Origin: Polaromonas sp.
GTDB lineage: Bacteria; Pseudomonadota; Gammaproteobacteria; Burkholderiales; Burkholderiaceae_C
Assembly: GCA_013298945.1 (NCBI GenBank)
Contig: JAAFJR010000007.1
Location: 99,963 to 163,962 of the forward strand
Reading direction: 5' to 3'
Length of the DNA stretch: 64,000 bases
Shown here: piece by piece, positions 1 through 8,750 of the stretch
How the letters are laid out: the number at the start of each line of letters is the position of its first letter
Position numbering within the stretch: position 1 is the stretch's first letter
Translations under genes and position numbers: made by a program
The notes under the pieces: model-generated
The model's input: the letters and a program-made list of their open reading frames with translations, nothing else
The model's database searches: none
What the model was told of the DNA's origin: nothing

Positions 1-240
1 CAGTTCAGCAAGGCGATTGGCTAAATCTTGGTGCAAGCCTGTAGCGTCACGCAGGCGCACAAAAGCGCGTACGACATAAATACCCATTTCAACCGCTTGC
101 GGTGATGCCAATACGTTTGCAATGGCTACTGCTCCATATTCAGTAAATGTAAAGGGCAAGGACTTTGAAAATTTGAGTTTAGCGAGGTGGTCACAGTTTG
201 TGACCACCTCTGAATTACTATAATTTTTATAGCTGCTAAT
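1..240 (-). pseudogene. ORF6N-domain protein remnant (N-terminus missing)
   Basis: The minus strand is open from 240 to the window edge. From about 212 it reads SEVVTNCDHLAKLKF, then LPFTFTEYGAVAIANVL, then VVRAFVRLRD, which matches the second half of ORF6N domains found in phage-type antirepressor and KilA-N-like DNA-binding proteins. There is no ATG, and the frame is closed by TGA at 241-243, inside a copy of the dispersed repeat (215-260). The start of the domain is therefore absent and the homology stops where the repeat begins. Codons in this stretch also form a perfect 12-bp inverted repeat (183-194 with 198-209). Because the rest runs off the window, a full-length gene with another start cannot be fully excluded. 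Confidence 0.6.
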
Positions 241-260
241 TCAATAAATACGCTGGCTAT
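215..260 (-). repeat. Dispersed ~43-bp repeat, copy 1 (diverged)
   Basis: On the minus strand this copy reads TAGCCAGCGTATTTATTG, then AATTAGCAGCTAT, then an A/T spacer and ATAG. It keeps the length of the consensus but differs at the CCTAAG core. It sits between the sugar dehydrogenase gene and the ORF6N remnant, at the edge of the remnant's recognisable homology. Confidence 0.75.
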
Positions 261-275
261 ATGCATATTTTAAGG

Positions 276-1412
276 TTATTTTGTTGATAATAAACGGATG
301 AGTTGGCCGTTGTTGGCGTCGGTTAAAACATAGATCCAACCATCAGGACTTTGCCTCACGTCGCGGATGCGTTGGTTTAAATCGGCTAGCAGTTTTTCCT
401 CGCGCACCACTTTGTTGCCGTCAAGCACGATGCGGTTCAAGTAGCCAAACTTGAGCGAGCCGACCAGGAGGTTGCCGCGCCAGTCGCTGCCGTAGGTGTC
501 TGTGGTCACAAACGCCATGCCAGACGGTGCAATGGACGGCGTCCAGTAATGAAGCGGCTGCTCTAAGCCGGGTTTCGAGGTGATGCCATCACCAATCTTG
601 CCGCCGCCATAGTTTTCACCGTAGGAGATAACCGGCCAGCCGTAGTTTTTGCCGGCTTGCGGTTGGTTGATTTCGTCGCCGCCCTGCGGGCCGTGCTCGT
701 GCGTCCACAGTGTCCCGTTGGGAGCTAGCGCTGCGCCCTGCGAGTTGCGATGACCGTAGCTCCAGATCTCTGGTTTGGCACCAGCCGTATTGACGAAAGG
801 GTTGTCTTTGGGCACGCTGCCGTCTTTGCCGATGCGCACCACTTTGCCGTGATGGTTGTCCAGCATCTGCGCGTCCTGCATGCGGCTGAAACGGTCTCCC
901 AGCGTCAAAAACAGTGTGCCATCGGGTTGGCCGTTTTTTAGCGCTTCGACAATGCGGCAGCCAAAATGGGCGCTGCTGCTGAATTTGGGGAGTTGCCTAA
1001 AAATAATCTGCACTGACTCCAGATGACGCACATCGACGCTGAGTTTGGCACGTGCCAGCGCCGTGCTATTACCAGATTGGCCGGAAGGCGCAGGTTCTGA
1101 AAAGCAGAAATACAGCGTGCGGTTTTGGCGAAAAGCCGAATCCACCACCACATCCAGCAAGCCACCCTGCCCGCGCACGTCGATAGCTGGCAAGCCTTGC
1201 ACCGGCTCGCCCAGCGTGCCATTGGCGGCCACCACCCGCAGGCGGCCTGGTCTTTCCGTCACCAGCATCCGACCATCGCCCATGAAAGCGACGGCCCACG
1301 GGTGCTCTAGGCCTTTGGCGACGACTTCAAAACGCGGTGTTTGTGCTGCGGCGGTTGTCGCAAAAAACACCAAAAGAAACAACCGTGCGCAGCTTGTAGA
1401 GAGGATATGCAT
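276..1412 (-). CDS. PQQ-dependent sugar dehydrogenase (glucose/sorbosone dehydrogenase family)
   Basis: A 378-residue secreted protein. Residues 1-23 form a signal peptide (hydrophobic LFLLVFFATTAAA, cleaved after an Ala-rich site). The mature part carries the beta-propeller signatures of the soluble aldose sugar dehydrogenase family: FEVVAKGLEHPWAVAFM at the start, DNHHGKVVRIGKDGS, IWSYGHRNSQG, the HEHGPQGGDEIN motif that helps bind PQQ and calcium, GKNYGWPVISYG, and a closing RIRDVRQSPDGWIYVLTD. Length and motif order match the family. Such enzymes oxidise sugars in the periplasm using PQQ; the exact substrate cannot be read from sequence. It appears monocistronic. Confidence 0.92.
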   Translation of the reverse strand: MHILSTSCARLFLLVFFATTAAAQTPRFEVVAKGLEHPWAVAFMGDGRMLVTERPGRLRVVAANGTLGEPVQGLPAIDVRGQGGLLDVVVDSAFRQNRTLYFCFSEPAPSGQSGNSTALARAKLSVDVRHLESVQIIFRQLPKFSSSAHFGCRIVEALKNGQPDGTLFLTLGDRFSRMQDAQMLDNHHGKVVRIGKDGSVPKDNPFVNTAGAKPEIWSYGHRNSQGAALAPNGTLWTHEHGPQGGDEINQPQAGKNYGWPVISYGENYGGGKIGDGITSKPGLEQPLHYWTPSIAPSGMAFVTTDTYGSDWRGNLLVGSLKFGYLNRIVLDGNKVVREEKLLADLNQRIRDVRQSPDGWIYVLTDANNGQLIRLLSTK

Positions 1413-1531
1413 GGCAACCTTTCGCGTTCAGTGGGGTAATTTCAGTAGGGCAGCAACAGCCCCGCCACTACGCGGTCAATATTTGGCATAGTGGCCATCT
1501 GCGCGAACGGGTGCGTTGTTAAGCCAAAATT

Positions 1532-3379
1532 CTACGCGCTTCCATCTCTCTCGGTTGCAGAACGATGCGTTGTACCACCAGCGGTGGGGTCGAAATGATG
1601 GAATTCTTTGGGGCGAAAATCTTCTAAATGGTTTTTGAGAATTGCGCTCATTTTTTCAGCGATTCTTTTCGCGTAGGCCAGTTGTCCTGTGGAGTTTGGA
1701 TGCAGCAAACCATACCAATCACCTTGTTTGAGAAAGGATTCGCCTGCGCCGACAAACCATGGGTGATCTGAGCAATAGCCGTGAATTTCAAAATCCCGAT
1801 CAATGTTGTCAACGACGTGCCACTCAAAATGACGCTGATTCGTCGTGCTGAGCCTATTTATAAGCTTATTACGCGTATTTTGATTTGTAGCGCTTTCGCG
1901 TAGTTTGGCGTTTAACAATATCGCCAATTTTTTGATGATTTCCGCTTCTTCGATATCTATGCCGAGCATAGAGTCATTCGCACCCGTTGGCAGCAAATCT
2001 GGCACTAGATTAACTGCATCGAAAATACCACAGTTACGTTTGGTTTGCGGATTATCTGCCGCGCCTGCACCAAAAAATCCATTGGGATAAAGCATTAGTA
2101 AAACATAGCGAGGTTGCAGTGGCATCAAGCTGATTCGTTCATTCAGAGCGAGTATGTGATCTTCAATGTTGTTTTCGATGAAGTTGCTAACTTTTGTAAA
2201 GACATGCGACGCTGTAATACCGTTAAACGGGGTGATGATGTCGATGAAACCCGGGATCCAGCCAGAGTCATTCCCGCCGATAGAAACGACTAAAAAATCT
2301 GCTCGGCGATTTCCCAGCGCAGCTTGCATCTCATCCATCTGCCCTTTTTGAGTTAAGTCATCCAAATAACTAAACTCGTCAGTTTCGACAACCGACTGAT
2401 TGTCACCAATCCAGCCACCTAGCAAACGTCTATTTCTGCGTTTAAATCTGGGATGAAAATTCGACCCAACTAACCACGGCTGACCATTTCTAGGGTCGAT
2501 ATTGTGCAAATTTGGAGCAAGCAATCCGCGTTGCATGCCCGCTCCTGAGCGAGCAAAAGAGACATGCGTGCTCACAATTTGCAAATCTGAATAAGCCCCA
2601 TTTATTTGTTCTGCCGCCAACGTAGGTGCAGATATATATGAACGATGCGCTAATGGCTCTTGCCAAACGGCCAATTCCAATTCTGGAGTGTATTCAAAAT
2701 CATCCCGAATTGCTAACAGAGTCGTCAAAGGCAACATGTCTGCATAATCTCGTATCGCGCTGGTCGGCGTTAAAGACTCATCAGGATTCCCCTCGCCACT
2801 TGCATATGAATCTCCAATCGTGCAAATCAAAATATCTTTCAACGTCATTGGTTTCGACAATTGCGTTGGTGCAATAGCAGCGTTATTTTTTCTTTTTACA
2901 AATGACGTTAATCTGTATTTACCCTCTTGCTTCAGTTGAACAATGCAGCTCAAGGCATTGATCGTGGAGTCTTGGGTAGAGGTCACACTGACTGATTGTG
3001 TTCCGTCTGCATGATTAACAGTTAGACCAATTTTTTCTATGCGAAACCAAAAATCATGTGCATTTATCGTAAGTTGTAACGCGTCAATACGATTTTGCTT
3101 TTCTTGAATTTCTTGCTCAATGACGGCTTCGACTTCAATATCTGGCCTGCTATGGCGACCTGGTCTTTCGTCTTCAGCTGGAGGAAGCGAATTTTTCAAA
3201 ACCCTCAACTCGTTTTTAAGGCGCCGCAAATTGTCTTCAATTTCGAAAGATAGCTTTAAATTCCATTGCGATGGCAATATATAGTCCTGCTTATACCTAT
3301 GCAAAGAAGCATCGTAGGCATTCAAAATCTTGGGGTGACGTGATTCAATGGAGAATCTAAATTGGTTGATTTCTGTCAT
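1532..3379 (-). CDS. Large SGNH/GDSL-type hydrolase, cytoplasmic or unconventional
   Basis: The reading frame opens at 3406, but the better start is the ATG at 3379, which has AAGGA seven bases upstream; this gives 615 residues. The first ~120 residues are charged and probably coiled coil. The hydrolase part begins with ICTIGDSYASGEGNPDE (candidate nucleophile Ser191), continues with VVSIGGNDSGW (block III GGND) and ends with LLHPNSTGQLAYAKRI (candidate His560), the order expected for SGNH esterases. No signal peptide or lipobox is visible, unusual for this family. The gene diverges from the response regulator across 117 bp. The substrate is unknown; lipase, esterase or a polymer-linked hydrolase are all possible. 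Confidence 0.75.
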   Translation of the reverse strand: MTEINQFRFSIESRHPKILNAYDASLHRYKQDYILPSQWNLKLSFEIEDNLRRLKNELRVLKNSLPPAEDERPGRHSRPDIEVEAVIEQEIQEKQNRIDALQLTINAHDFWFRIEKIGLTVNHADGTQSVSVTSTQDSTINALSCIVQLKQEGKYRLTSFVKRKNNAAIAPTQLSKPMTLKDILICTIGDSYASGEGNPDESLTPTSAIRDYADMLPLTTLLAIRDDFEYTPELELAVWQEPLAHRSYISAPTLAAEQINGAYSDLQIVSTHVSFARSGAGMQRGLLAPNLHNIDPRNGQPWLVGSNFHPRFKRRNRRLLGGWIGDNQSVVETDEFSYLDDLTQKGQMDEMQAALGNRRADFLVVSIGGNDSGWIPGFIDIITPFNGITASHVFTKVSNFIENNIEDHILALNERISLMPLQPRYVLLMLYPNGFFGAGAADNPQTKRNCGIFDAVNLVPDLLPTGANDSMLGIDIEEAEIIKKLAILLNAKLRESATNQNTRNKLINRLSTTNQRHFEWHVVDNIDRDFEIHGYCSDHPWFVGAGESFLKQGDWYGLLHPNSTGQLAYAKRIAEKMSAILKNHLEDFRPKEFHHFDPTAGGTTHRSATERDGSA

Positions 3380-3430
3380 ACTGACATCCTTAAAGTAAGT
3401 AAACATAGTAAATAATCCGGGCGATCAACA

Positions 3431-3450
3431 AAAGTGACTTTAGTCACTTG
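3431..3450. promoter_or_regulatory. Candidate operator, perfect dyad
   Basis: AAGTGACT, two bases, then AGTCACTT: a perfect 8-bp inverted repeat in the divergent region between the SGNH hydrolase and the response regulator. A near copy (16 of 20 positions the same) lies at 6005-6024 ahead of the acetyltransferase gene. It is a reasonable binding site for the response regulator encoded next to it; this is inference. Confidence 0.45.
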
Positions 3451-3496
3451 CAAAAGTTGATTGCTTTTCGATAATGAATTTTTATTTTTGTTTAAT

Positions 3497-4135
3497 ATGA
3501 GCATCGAGTCACGCGCCAGCTACACCATACAGCTTATCGATGATCATCACATGCTGCGCATGGGTCTTATTGCGCTAGCGCAAATATCAAACCGCATCAG
3601 CATTCAATGGCTAGAATCTGCCAATCTAAGCGAAGCAATCGATGCATATCATCTACACGCCAATATTGATCTGGTACTGTTAGATTTGAATTTGCCAGAT
3701 AGCCAAGGTTTGCAAGGGTTAAAGTATTTTTTAAGTAAATTTCCGAATGCACGTGTTGCTATTTTTTCTGCTACAGAGGACGAGTTTGTCGTTAGGCAAG
3801 CTTTAGCGCTGGGCGCTCTGGACTTCGTACCTAAATCAGCTTCAGCAGATGCTACCCTGCATTTGATTGAAGCCTTGTTAGTAGGTTTTCAGCCTACTCA
3901 AAAAATTACAAATCACGAAGATACTAAAAGACTCACTAACTTAGTTTCTCCGTTGACTGATACGCTTAATCCGACGCAGCTTAAAGTTTTAGAATTGGTA
4001 CTAGCTGGAATGAGCAACCAAGAAATTGCGAATTCCTGTAAATTAGCTTTAGGCACAGTCAAGAATACAGTTTCTTCTCTCATGCTAGCTATGGATGTTC
4101 GATCCCGCTCACATTTAATCAGTATGTTTAGATGA
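3497..4135 (+). CDS. Two-component response regulator, NarL/LuxR type
   Basis: A 212-residue protein with an N-terminal receiver domain (acidic pair in LIDDHH, phospho-acceptor Asp63 in LVLLDLNLPDS, conserved Lys in FVPKSAS) and a C-terminal LuxR-type helix-turn-helix (LNPTQLKVLELVLAGMSNQEIANSCKLALGTVKNTVSSL). The frame can be extended to a TTG at 3461, but the ATG at 3497 places the receiver domain at the normal distance from the N-terminus. Its stop overlaps the start of the sensor kinase gene (ATGA at 4132), so the two are translationally coupled and very likely a cognate pair. Confidence 0.9.
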   Translation: MSIESRASYTIQLIDDHHMLRMGLIALAQISNRISIQWLESANLSEAIDAYHLHANIDLVLLDLNLPDSQGLQGLKYFLSKFPNARVAIFSATEDEFVVRQALALGALDFVPKSASADATLHLIEALLVGFQPTQKITNHEDTKRLTNLVSPLTDTLNPTQLKVLELVLAGMSNQEIANSCKLALGTVKNTVSSLMLAMDVRSRSHLISMFR

Positions 4136-5946
4136 CAACGTCCGCTGAATTTGCTACTTCCATCTTCCCTTCTGAAGCTACAACGGAATCAGAATCGCTC
4201 GATAAGCGTATTTTGAAAGAGCAGATTGATTCTCTGCTGTCAACCAGTCGCTCTGTTTTTTTCGCTGGCTATTTATTAGCCGTCGCTTTCACGGCACTTT
4301 TCTATTGGAGAACCAAACAACCAAGTATTTTGGTTTGGCTATTGCTGTTGAACATATGGCAGGTAATTCGACTGATGGCCAGTCTGAAGTATGCAAAAAC
4401 GCCCAGTCAGCTAAGGAATCCTGAGCAAGCTGCACGCGGCTATTGTTATGGAAATGCGGTGACCAGTACTTTCTGGGGCTTGATACCCTGGCTTTTTTTT
4501 CCGCATGGCGACATCACTTTAACGTCAATCATGGTGTTAGTGCTGATGGGAATTGTTTCTGGTGGACTGGGGTCAGTATCATCTTATCGGTTAACGGTTT
4601 TTTGTTTGGTTCTTCCTGTCCTTACTGGCCTGTCTACCGCATTACTTTGGCAAGGTGATGTCATTCATGTCTTTTTAGGTTTGTGCGCTTTGGCATACAT
4701 GGCGCTTAATTTACAACTGGGTTTAGAGCAAAACCGTTTAATGAATGAGGCGCTTAGGGCGCGATATGAAAACGAAGCATTAGCACACCGTCTGGCGGAG
4801 CAAGTAAAAATTGTAGAGCGTGCTAGCTTAGAGAAAACTCGTTTTTTCGCATCCGCTAGCCATGATTTGCGCCAACCCTTGCATTCATTAGGTTTATTCG
4901 GTTCAACCATTTTAAGAAAGCTTGAAGGGTCTCCTGACGAGGAGCTTGGACGTAATTTAATGCATTGTGTGGATGCTCTTGAAACCTCATTTAGCTCAAT
5001 GCTTGATGTCTCGAAGCTTGACGCAGGTGTGGTTGAAGTCAAAGAAGCGCCTGTTTCTTTAGGGCATGTTTTTCGATTGCTACAAACCAACTATGGCCAA
5101 CAAGCAGAGGCTAAAGGCTTAAGCCTACGCTTTAGACCTGGCAACAAATGGGTACGAGCGGATAGCGCACTGCTAGAACGCTTGTTGGGCAATTTGGTGC
5201 ATAACGCACTGAAGTTCACACAGAAAGGGGGGGTTGTGGTTGTGGCGAGAACGCAGCATCAGCAAATTAGTGTTGAAGTCTGGGACACCGGTCCTGGCAT
5301 GTCATCAGTTGAATTGCCGCGCATTTTTGATGAGTTTTATCAATTAGGGAATCTTGAGCGTGATCGGTCTATGGGCTTGGGCATGGGTTTAGCCATCGTT
5401 AGGCGTTTATCAAAATTAATGGCTATGCCATTAACCGTAGTATCAAACTTAGATCACGGAACAACATTCAAACTACGTATGCCAAAAATTGAGCCTCCTA
5501 AACACATTGAAATGAATAATGTGCAGATTGCTAACAAAACGACACTACTTGCTATAAAAGGTTTGCGTATTTTAGTTGTCGATGATGAAGAAAATGTACG
5601 TGTAAGCACAGCCATTGCGCTGCAGGCTTATGGTCTTTATGTAGAAGTAGCAGATGGCGCTGAACAGGCTCATGCAATAGCTCATCGGCTCGAAATAGAC
5701 CAGCAAGGTTTGCACGCCATCATCACAGATTTTCGGCTTCGGAATAATGAAGATGGCATCACACTGGTCAACGAACTACGAAGGCAGTTAAATCGACATA
5801 TTCCAGCATTATTGGTCACTGGCGACACTGCGCCAGAACGCGTCAAGCGCGCACAAGACAGCGGTATTCGAGCGATCTACAAGCCTGTCAAAATTGACCA
5901 ATTGGTTGAAGAGCTTCAGCAACAAATCTTCAGTAAAGGTAACTGA
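4132..5946 (+). CDS. Hybrid sensor histidine kinase with C-terminal receiver
   Basis: A 604-residue membrane kinase. Several hydrophobic segments between about residues 38 and 195 form an MHYT/MASE-like multi-span sensor; no periplasmic sensing domain is evident. A HisKA dimerisation helix follows (FFASASHDLRQPLHSLGLF, phospho-acceptor His244), then an ATPase domain with N, G1 and G2 boxes (NLVHNALKFT, DTGPGMS, GLGMGLAIVRRL), then a receiver domain near residues 480-600 (ILVVDDEENVRV, acceptor Asp533 in IITDFRL, YKPVK). The architecture matches RpfC/PdhS-like hybrid kinases that pair with LuxR-type regulators. The signal is unknown. Confidence 0.9.
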   Translation: MTTSAEFATSIFPSEATTESESLDKRILKEQIDSLLSTSRSVFFAGYLLAVAFTALFYWRTKQPSILVWLLLLNIWQVIRLMASLKYAKTPSQLRNPEQAARGYCYGNAVTSTFWGLIPWLFFPHGDITLTSIMVLVLMGIVSGGLGSVSSYRLTVFCLVLPVLTGLSTALLWQGDVIHVFLGLCALAYMALNLQLGLEQNRLMNEALRARYENEALAHRLAEQVKIVERASLEKTRFFASASHDLRQPLHSLGLFGSTILRKLEGSPDEELGRNLMHCVDALETSFSSMLDVSKLDAGVVEVKEAPVSLGHVFRLLQTNYGQQAEAKGLSLRFRPGNKWVRADSALLERLLGNLVHNALKFTQKGGVVVVARTQHQQISVEVWDTGPGMSSVELPRIFDEFYQLGNLERDRSMGLGMGLAIVRRLSKLMAMPLTVVSNLDHGTTFKLRMPKIEPPKHIEMNNVQIANKTTLLAIKGLRILVVDDEENVRVSTAIALQAYGLYVEVADGAEQAHAIAHRLEIDQQGLHAIITDFRLRNNEDGITLVNELRRQLNRHIPALLVTGDTAPERVKRAQDSGIRAIYKPVKIDQLVEELQQQIFSKGN

Positions 5947-6004
5947 TTCGTTGCGTGTGAGTGCGCATGTGCGTGTGCGTGTACTTGTGAATATTACCTT
6001 TTGT

Positions 6005-6024
6005 GAAATGACTTTAGTAACTAG
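6005..6024. promoter_or_regulatory. Second copy of the candidate operator
   Basis: AATGACTTTAGTAACT here is an imperfect version of the dyad at 3431-3450, with the same centre GACTTTAGT. It lies 33 bp ahead of the acetyltransferase start. The repetition before two separate transcription units suggests one regulator acting on both. Confidence 0.4.
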
Positions 6025-6056
6025 GTAGCAATGTCATTGCTTGGTACGCTGTCACC

Positions 6057-6734
6057 ATGAACAGCAGAACTGAATACTCCGAAAATTTCTACCCCGCTTC
6101 GCGGATTAAAACCTGGCAATCGCAAAATGGTAGACGCATCACGCTGCGACCCATTTTGCCGCAAGACAGCAGCCTATTAGGCCAGATGCTTGAAGGCCTG
6201 TCAGACGCCAGCAAATGGTTTCGATTTCATGGTGCAGTCAAATCTTTTTCAGCAAATCGACTTGACTATATGAGTATTGTTGATCACAAAAAACATGTTG
6301 CATTTGTTATCACCGAATGCAACGACGATATTGAACACGTGATTGCTGACGCCCGCTATGTCATAGACGCAAATGACTCCCAAGATAGCGCAGAATTTGC
6401 GATCGTGGTTGATGATCAATGGCAGCACATGGGCTTAGGCGAGCACTGTATGAAAGCTTTAACAATGACGGCTTTTCAAGATGGTTTGAGATGGCTACAC
6501 GGTGATGTATTGGCACACAATGAACGCATGATCGCACTCATGGAGCGTTGTCACTTCTATTGCACACCTGATCGCAGCGACGAGAACATTGTGCACGCTG
6601 AAATTCTTTTGAACGAAAAGAATATTCAACATGAAATACATATCAATCAATCCCCAATTATGCGTTTGATACAGCGTCATTCATACATTAAAAGCTTCTT
6701 CCAAAAAAACTTTCTAAGGAGCAAGCATGCATGA
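6057..6734 (+). CDS. GNAT-family N-acetyltransferase
   Basis: A 225-residue acyltransferase. The early part (ITLRPILPQDSSLLGQMLEGLSDASKWFRF) resembles the GNAT domain found in protein acetyltransferases of the Pat/YfiQ type. The acetyl-CoA pyrophosphate loop is FAIVVDDQWQHMGLGEHCMKAL (Q-x-x-G-x-G pattern), and the later VLAHNERMIALMERCHF strand-helix completes the fold. The acceptor could be a protein lysine or a small amine; sequence does not decide. Its last 8 bases overlap the start of the patatin gene, so the two form an operon. Confidence 0.85.
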   Translation: MNSRTEYSENFYPASRIKTWQSQNGRRITLRPILPQDSSLLGQMLEGLSDASKWFRFHGAVKSFSANRLDYMSIVDHKKHVAFVITECNDDIEHVIADARYVIDANDSQDSAEFAIVVDDQWQHMGLGEHCMKALTMTAFQDGLRWLHGDVLAHNERMIALMERCHFYCTPDRSDENIVHAEILLNEKNIQHEIHINQSPIMRLIQRHSYIKSFFQKNFLRSKHA

Positions 6735-7587
6735 TTTCTCGCATCCAAAATTGGCATTAGTCCTTGGCAGCGGCGGCGTCCGTAGTATTGCAGCTTTAGG
6801 TGTTGCTGAAGTGCTCTGGCGTGAAGGAATAGCCCCAGATTTTATTGTAGGGTGTAGTGCTGGCGCTATGTTCGGCGCACTTATTTCTATGGGTCATGCA
6901 ACACCAGATGCACTGAAAATCGCAACCACACTTTGGACATCCGAAGTGACGCGTCAGTATCGCTGGAGAGCTATTCCACAAATGCTATGGCCAAAGCTGA
7001 GTAAGTTCGATGCAGATTTCTCATTGCGAGATGATCGGCTGATCCGAAATCGGCTAGAGCGCGCATTTGGTGAAGTTAAGCTCGAAGATTTGCGCTTGCC
7101 TCTGCGTGTCACGGCAACTGATGCTGTTAGTGGCGACGCTATAGTTATCCGCTCTGGAAGAATCATAGACGCTCTACGCGCTAGCATTGCCATGCCATTT
7201 ATGTTTGCACCACATCACGTCGAAGAGCGGCGTGTTATCGATGGATTTGTATCTGATCCATTACCCGTCAGTGCAGCCAGCGATGCGCATACCGTTATAG
7301 CGATGGGCTTCAATGCGCCTATGCCGCAGCTAATCAATGGGCCTTCACGACTTTTAGCGCAAGTGACATCCGCCATGACGAACAATTTGATGAATGCAAA
7401 ATTAGAAGCCGCCCAATCAAGCGGCATGCGTCTTTTGAGGATTTCACCAAAATTAGAACGTCGTATTGGGCTTTTTGATACCGAAGCGATGCCTTATGTT
7501 GTTGAAGAGGGTCGTAAAGCAACTGAAGCGATGCTTCCGACCATTTTCAAACTGCTCAATGCCAGACCACAACTGATAGCCGCATAA
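6727..7587 (+). CDS. Patatin-like phospholipase (RssA type)
   Basis: A 286-residue serine lipase-like protein without a signal peptide. It shows the oxyanion loop LVLGSGGVRSIAALGV, the nucleophile elbow VGCSAGAMFG (Ser44) and the aspartate of the catalytic dyad in VIDGFVSDPLP (Asp172). Length fits short bacterial patatins such as RssA, which hydrolyse acyl chains at the membrane or in the cytoplasm. Co-transcription with an acetyltransferase and proximity to a sensor kinase suggest a role in a lipid or signalling response; that part is inference. Confidence 0.88.
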   Translation: MHDFSHPKLALVLGSGGVRSIAALGVAEVLWREGIAPDFIVGCSAGAMFGALISMGHATPDALKIATTLWTSEVTRQYRWRAIPQMLWPKLSKFDADFSLRDDRLIRNRLERAFGEVKLEDLRLPLRVTATDAVSGDAIVIRSGRIIDALRASIAMPFMFAPHHVEERRVIDGFVSDPLPVSAASDAHTVIAMGFNAPMPQLINGPSRLLAQVTSAMTNNLMNAKLEAAQSSGMRLLRISPKLERRIGLFDTEAMPYVVEEGRKATEAMLPTIFKLLNARPQLIAA

Positions 7588-7598
7588 AATTCAATGGC

Positions 7599-8231
7599 TT
7601 ATAAAAGCCCCGCGACCACGTTCACCGTGATGGCAAGGATGATGACGTTGAAGGAAAATGCAATCACACTGTGCAGCATAACCAGGCGTCGCATGGGGCG
7701 GGTGGTGATGGTCACATCAGAGGTTTGGCACGTCATGTTCAGCACCAGTGAGAAGTAGGTGACATCCCAGTAATCGGGCTCAGGTTCGCCCGGAAAAGTC
7801 AGGCCCAGGCCCGCCATGTAGTAGCTATGGGCGTATTCCTGCGCAAACACCAGCGCGACAAACAGCCAAGCCAGCAAAATGGTGCTTCCCGCCAGCGTCA
7901 CATCCCAGACCGATTTGGTTTTGGCACCGTGCAACTCCAGCGACAAAGCCACCAACACCACCATCGCCGTCACGATGCTGAGCGCCAGCGCCGACCATTT
8001 ACCCTCTTGTTGATGGAGGGCGCGCTGCTTGATGTCTCTCACATTGGTGGTCGACATCATGAAAAAAGCAAAAGCCACGTAAAAAAATGCGCCTGTGTTG
8101 AAGCCCAAGAGCAAAGAGCGCGGTACATTGGTGTGCCGCGTCAAAACTGCAAACACGCCAACTGCCAACACAGCCGCCGTCCAATACACTGGACGGCGAA
8201 TGATAGGGTGCAAACGGTGTAATTTAGGCAA
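7599..8231 (-). CDS. DUF1345 family integral membrane protein
   Basis: A 210-residue protein with about five hydrophobic segments (PVYWTAAVLAVGVFAVL, LGFNTGAFFYVAFAFFMM, ALALSIVTAMVVLVALSL, TILLAWLFVALVFA, and a C-terminal VIAFSFNVIILAITVNVV). The core YYMAGLGLTFPGEPEPDYWDVTYFSLVLNMTCQTSDV is characteristic of DUF1345, a family with a potassium-channel-like pore segment. Function is not established. It overlaps the upstream DUF1569 gene by 8 bp. It ends 11 bp from the convergent patatin gene. Confidence 0.8.
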   Translation of the reverse strand: MPKLHRLHPIIRRPVYWTAAVLAVGVFAVLTRHTNVPRSLLLGFNTGAFFYVAFAFFMMSTTNVRDIKQRALHQQEGKWSALALSIVTAMVVLVALSLELHGAKTKSVWDVTLAGSTILLAWLFVALVFAQEYAHSYYMAGLGLTFPGEPEPDYWDVTYFSLVLNMTCQTSDVTITTRPMRRLVMLHSVIAFSFNVIILAITVNVVAGLL

Positions 8232-8736
8232 TTACAAACTCGTCTTGGTGGTTGGCTATATGAAAAGCATGCGCCAAGGCAAAGTCGCTTTTGCTGAGCT
8301 TGCCATAGGCAAAATGCGGTTTTAGTGCGCCGGTGTGACCATCGAAGCGGGTGATGGCAGCACGCAGGCGCTGGGCTGCAGGTTTCCAGTCGCCCTGCAT
8401 GGTCAGCGCAGCAGCACCCGGAATAGGCTCATCTAGACCGTGGCTCATCTGGCCGCGCCATTTGAAAAACGCGAATGCTGCGCTGCCTGCTGTGTTTTGA
8501 AACAGCGCGGGCTTGGGTTGCGGAAAGCCGTCCAAGCTCATTTCAATGCTTTGCGACAGGTGTTCTAGCACTGCCACAGTTTGCCATTTACCCGTCATGG
8601 TGAGCTTGTTGGCTTTGTCCAGTTTGTCCAACCAGCGCACAGCTTCAGCCAAAGATTGCACTTTAGGCGTATCAGCCATGCTCATTCCCCCAGCAGCCAA
8701 CAAAGTCGTGGCCAGTAAAAGTTCTCGTCTGTTCAT
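8224..8736 (-). CDS. DUF1569 (DinB-like) exported protein
   Basis: A 170-residue protein with a Tat-like leader (MNRRELLLATTLLAAGG) followed by a DUF1569 domain: SLAEAVRWLDKL, TMTGKWQTVAVLEHLSQSIEMSLDG and a closing FAYGKLSKSDFALAHAFHIANHQDEF. Histidines in LEHLSQS, AHAFH and NHQDEF sit where the DinB-like four-helix fold usually binds a metal. The biological role is unknown. It lies directly after polA (14 bp) and overlaps the DUF1345 gene, so these three may be co-transcribed. Confidence 0.78.
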   Translation of the reverse strand: MNRRELLLATTLLAAGGMSMADTPKVQSLAEAVRWLDKLDKANKLTMTGKWQTVAVLEHLSQSIEMSLDGFPQPKPALFQNTAGSAAFAFFKWRGQMSHGLDEPIPGAAALTMQGDWKPAAQRLRAAITRFDGHTGALKPHFAYGKLSKSDFALAHAFHIANHQDEFVIA

Positions 8737-8750
8737 GCTTCACCTGCTTT

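Noticed and set aside
183..209. Perfect 12-bp palindrome near the window start, considered as an operator or terminator
   Set aside because: It lies within codons for the conserved EVVTNCDHL of the ORF6N remnant, so it is better explained as coding sequence by chance; no T-run follows.
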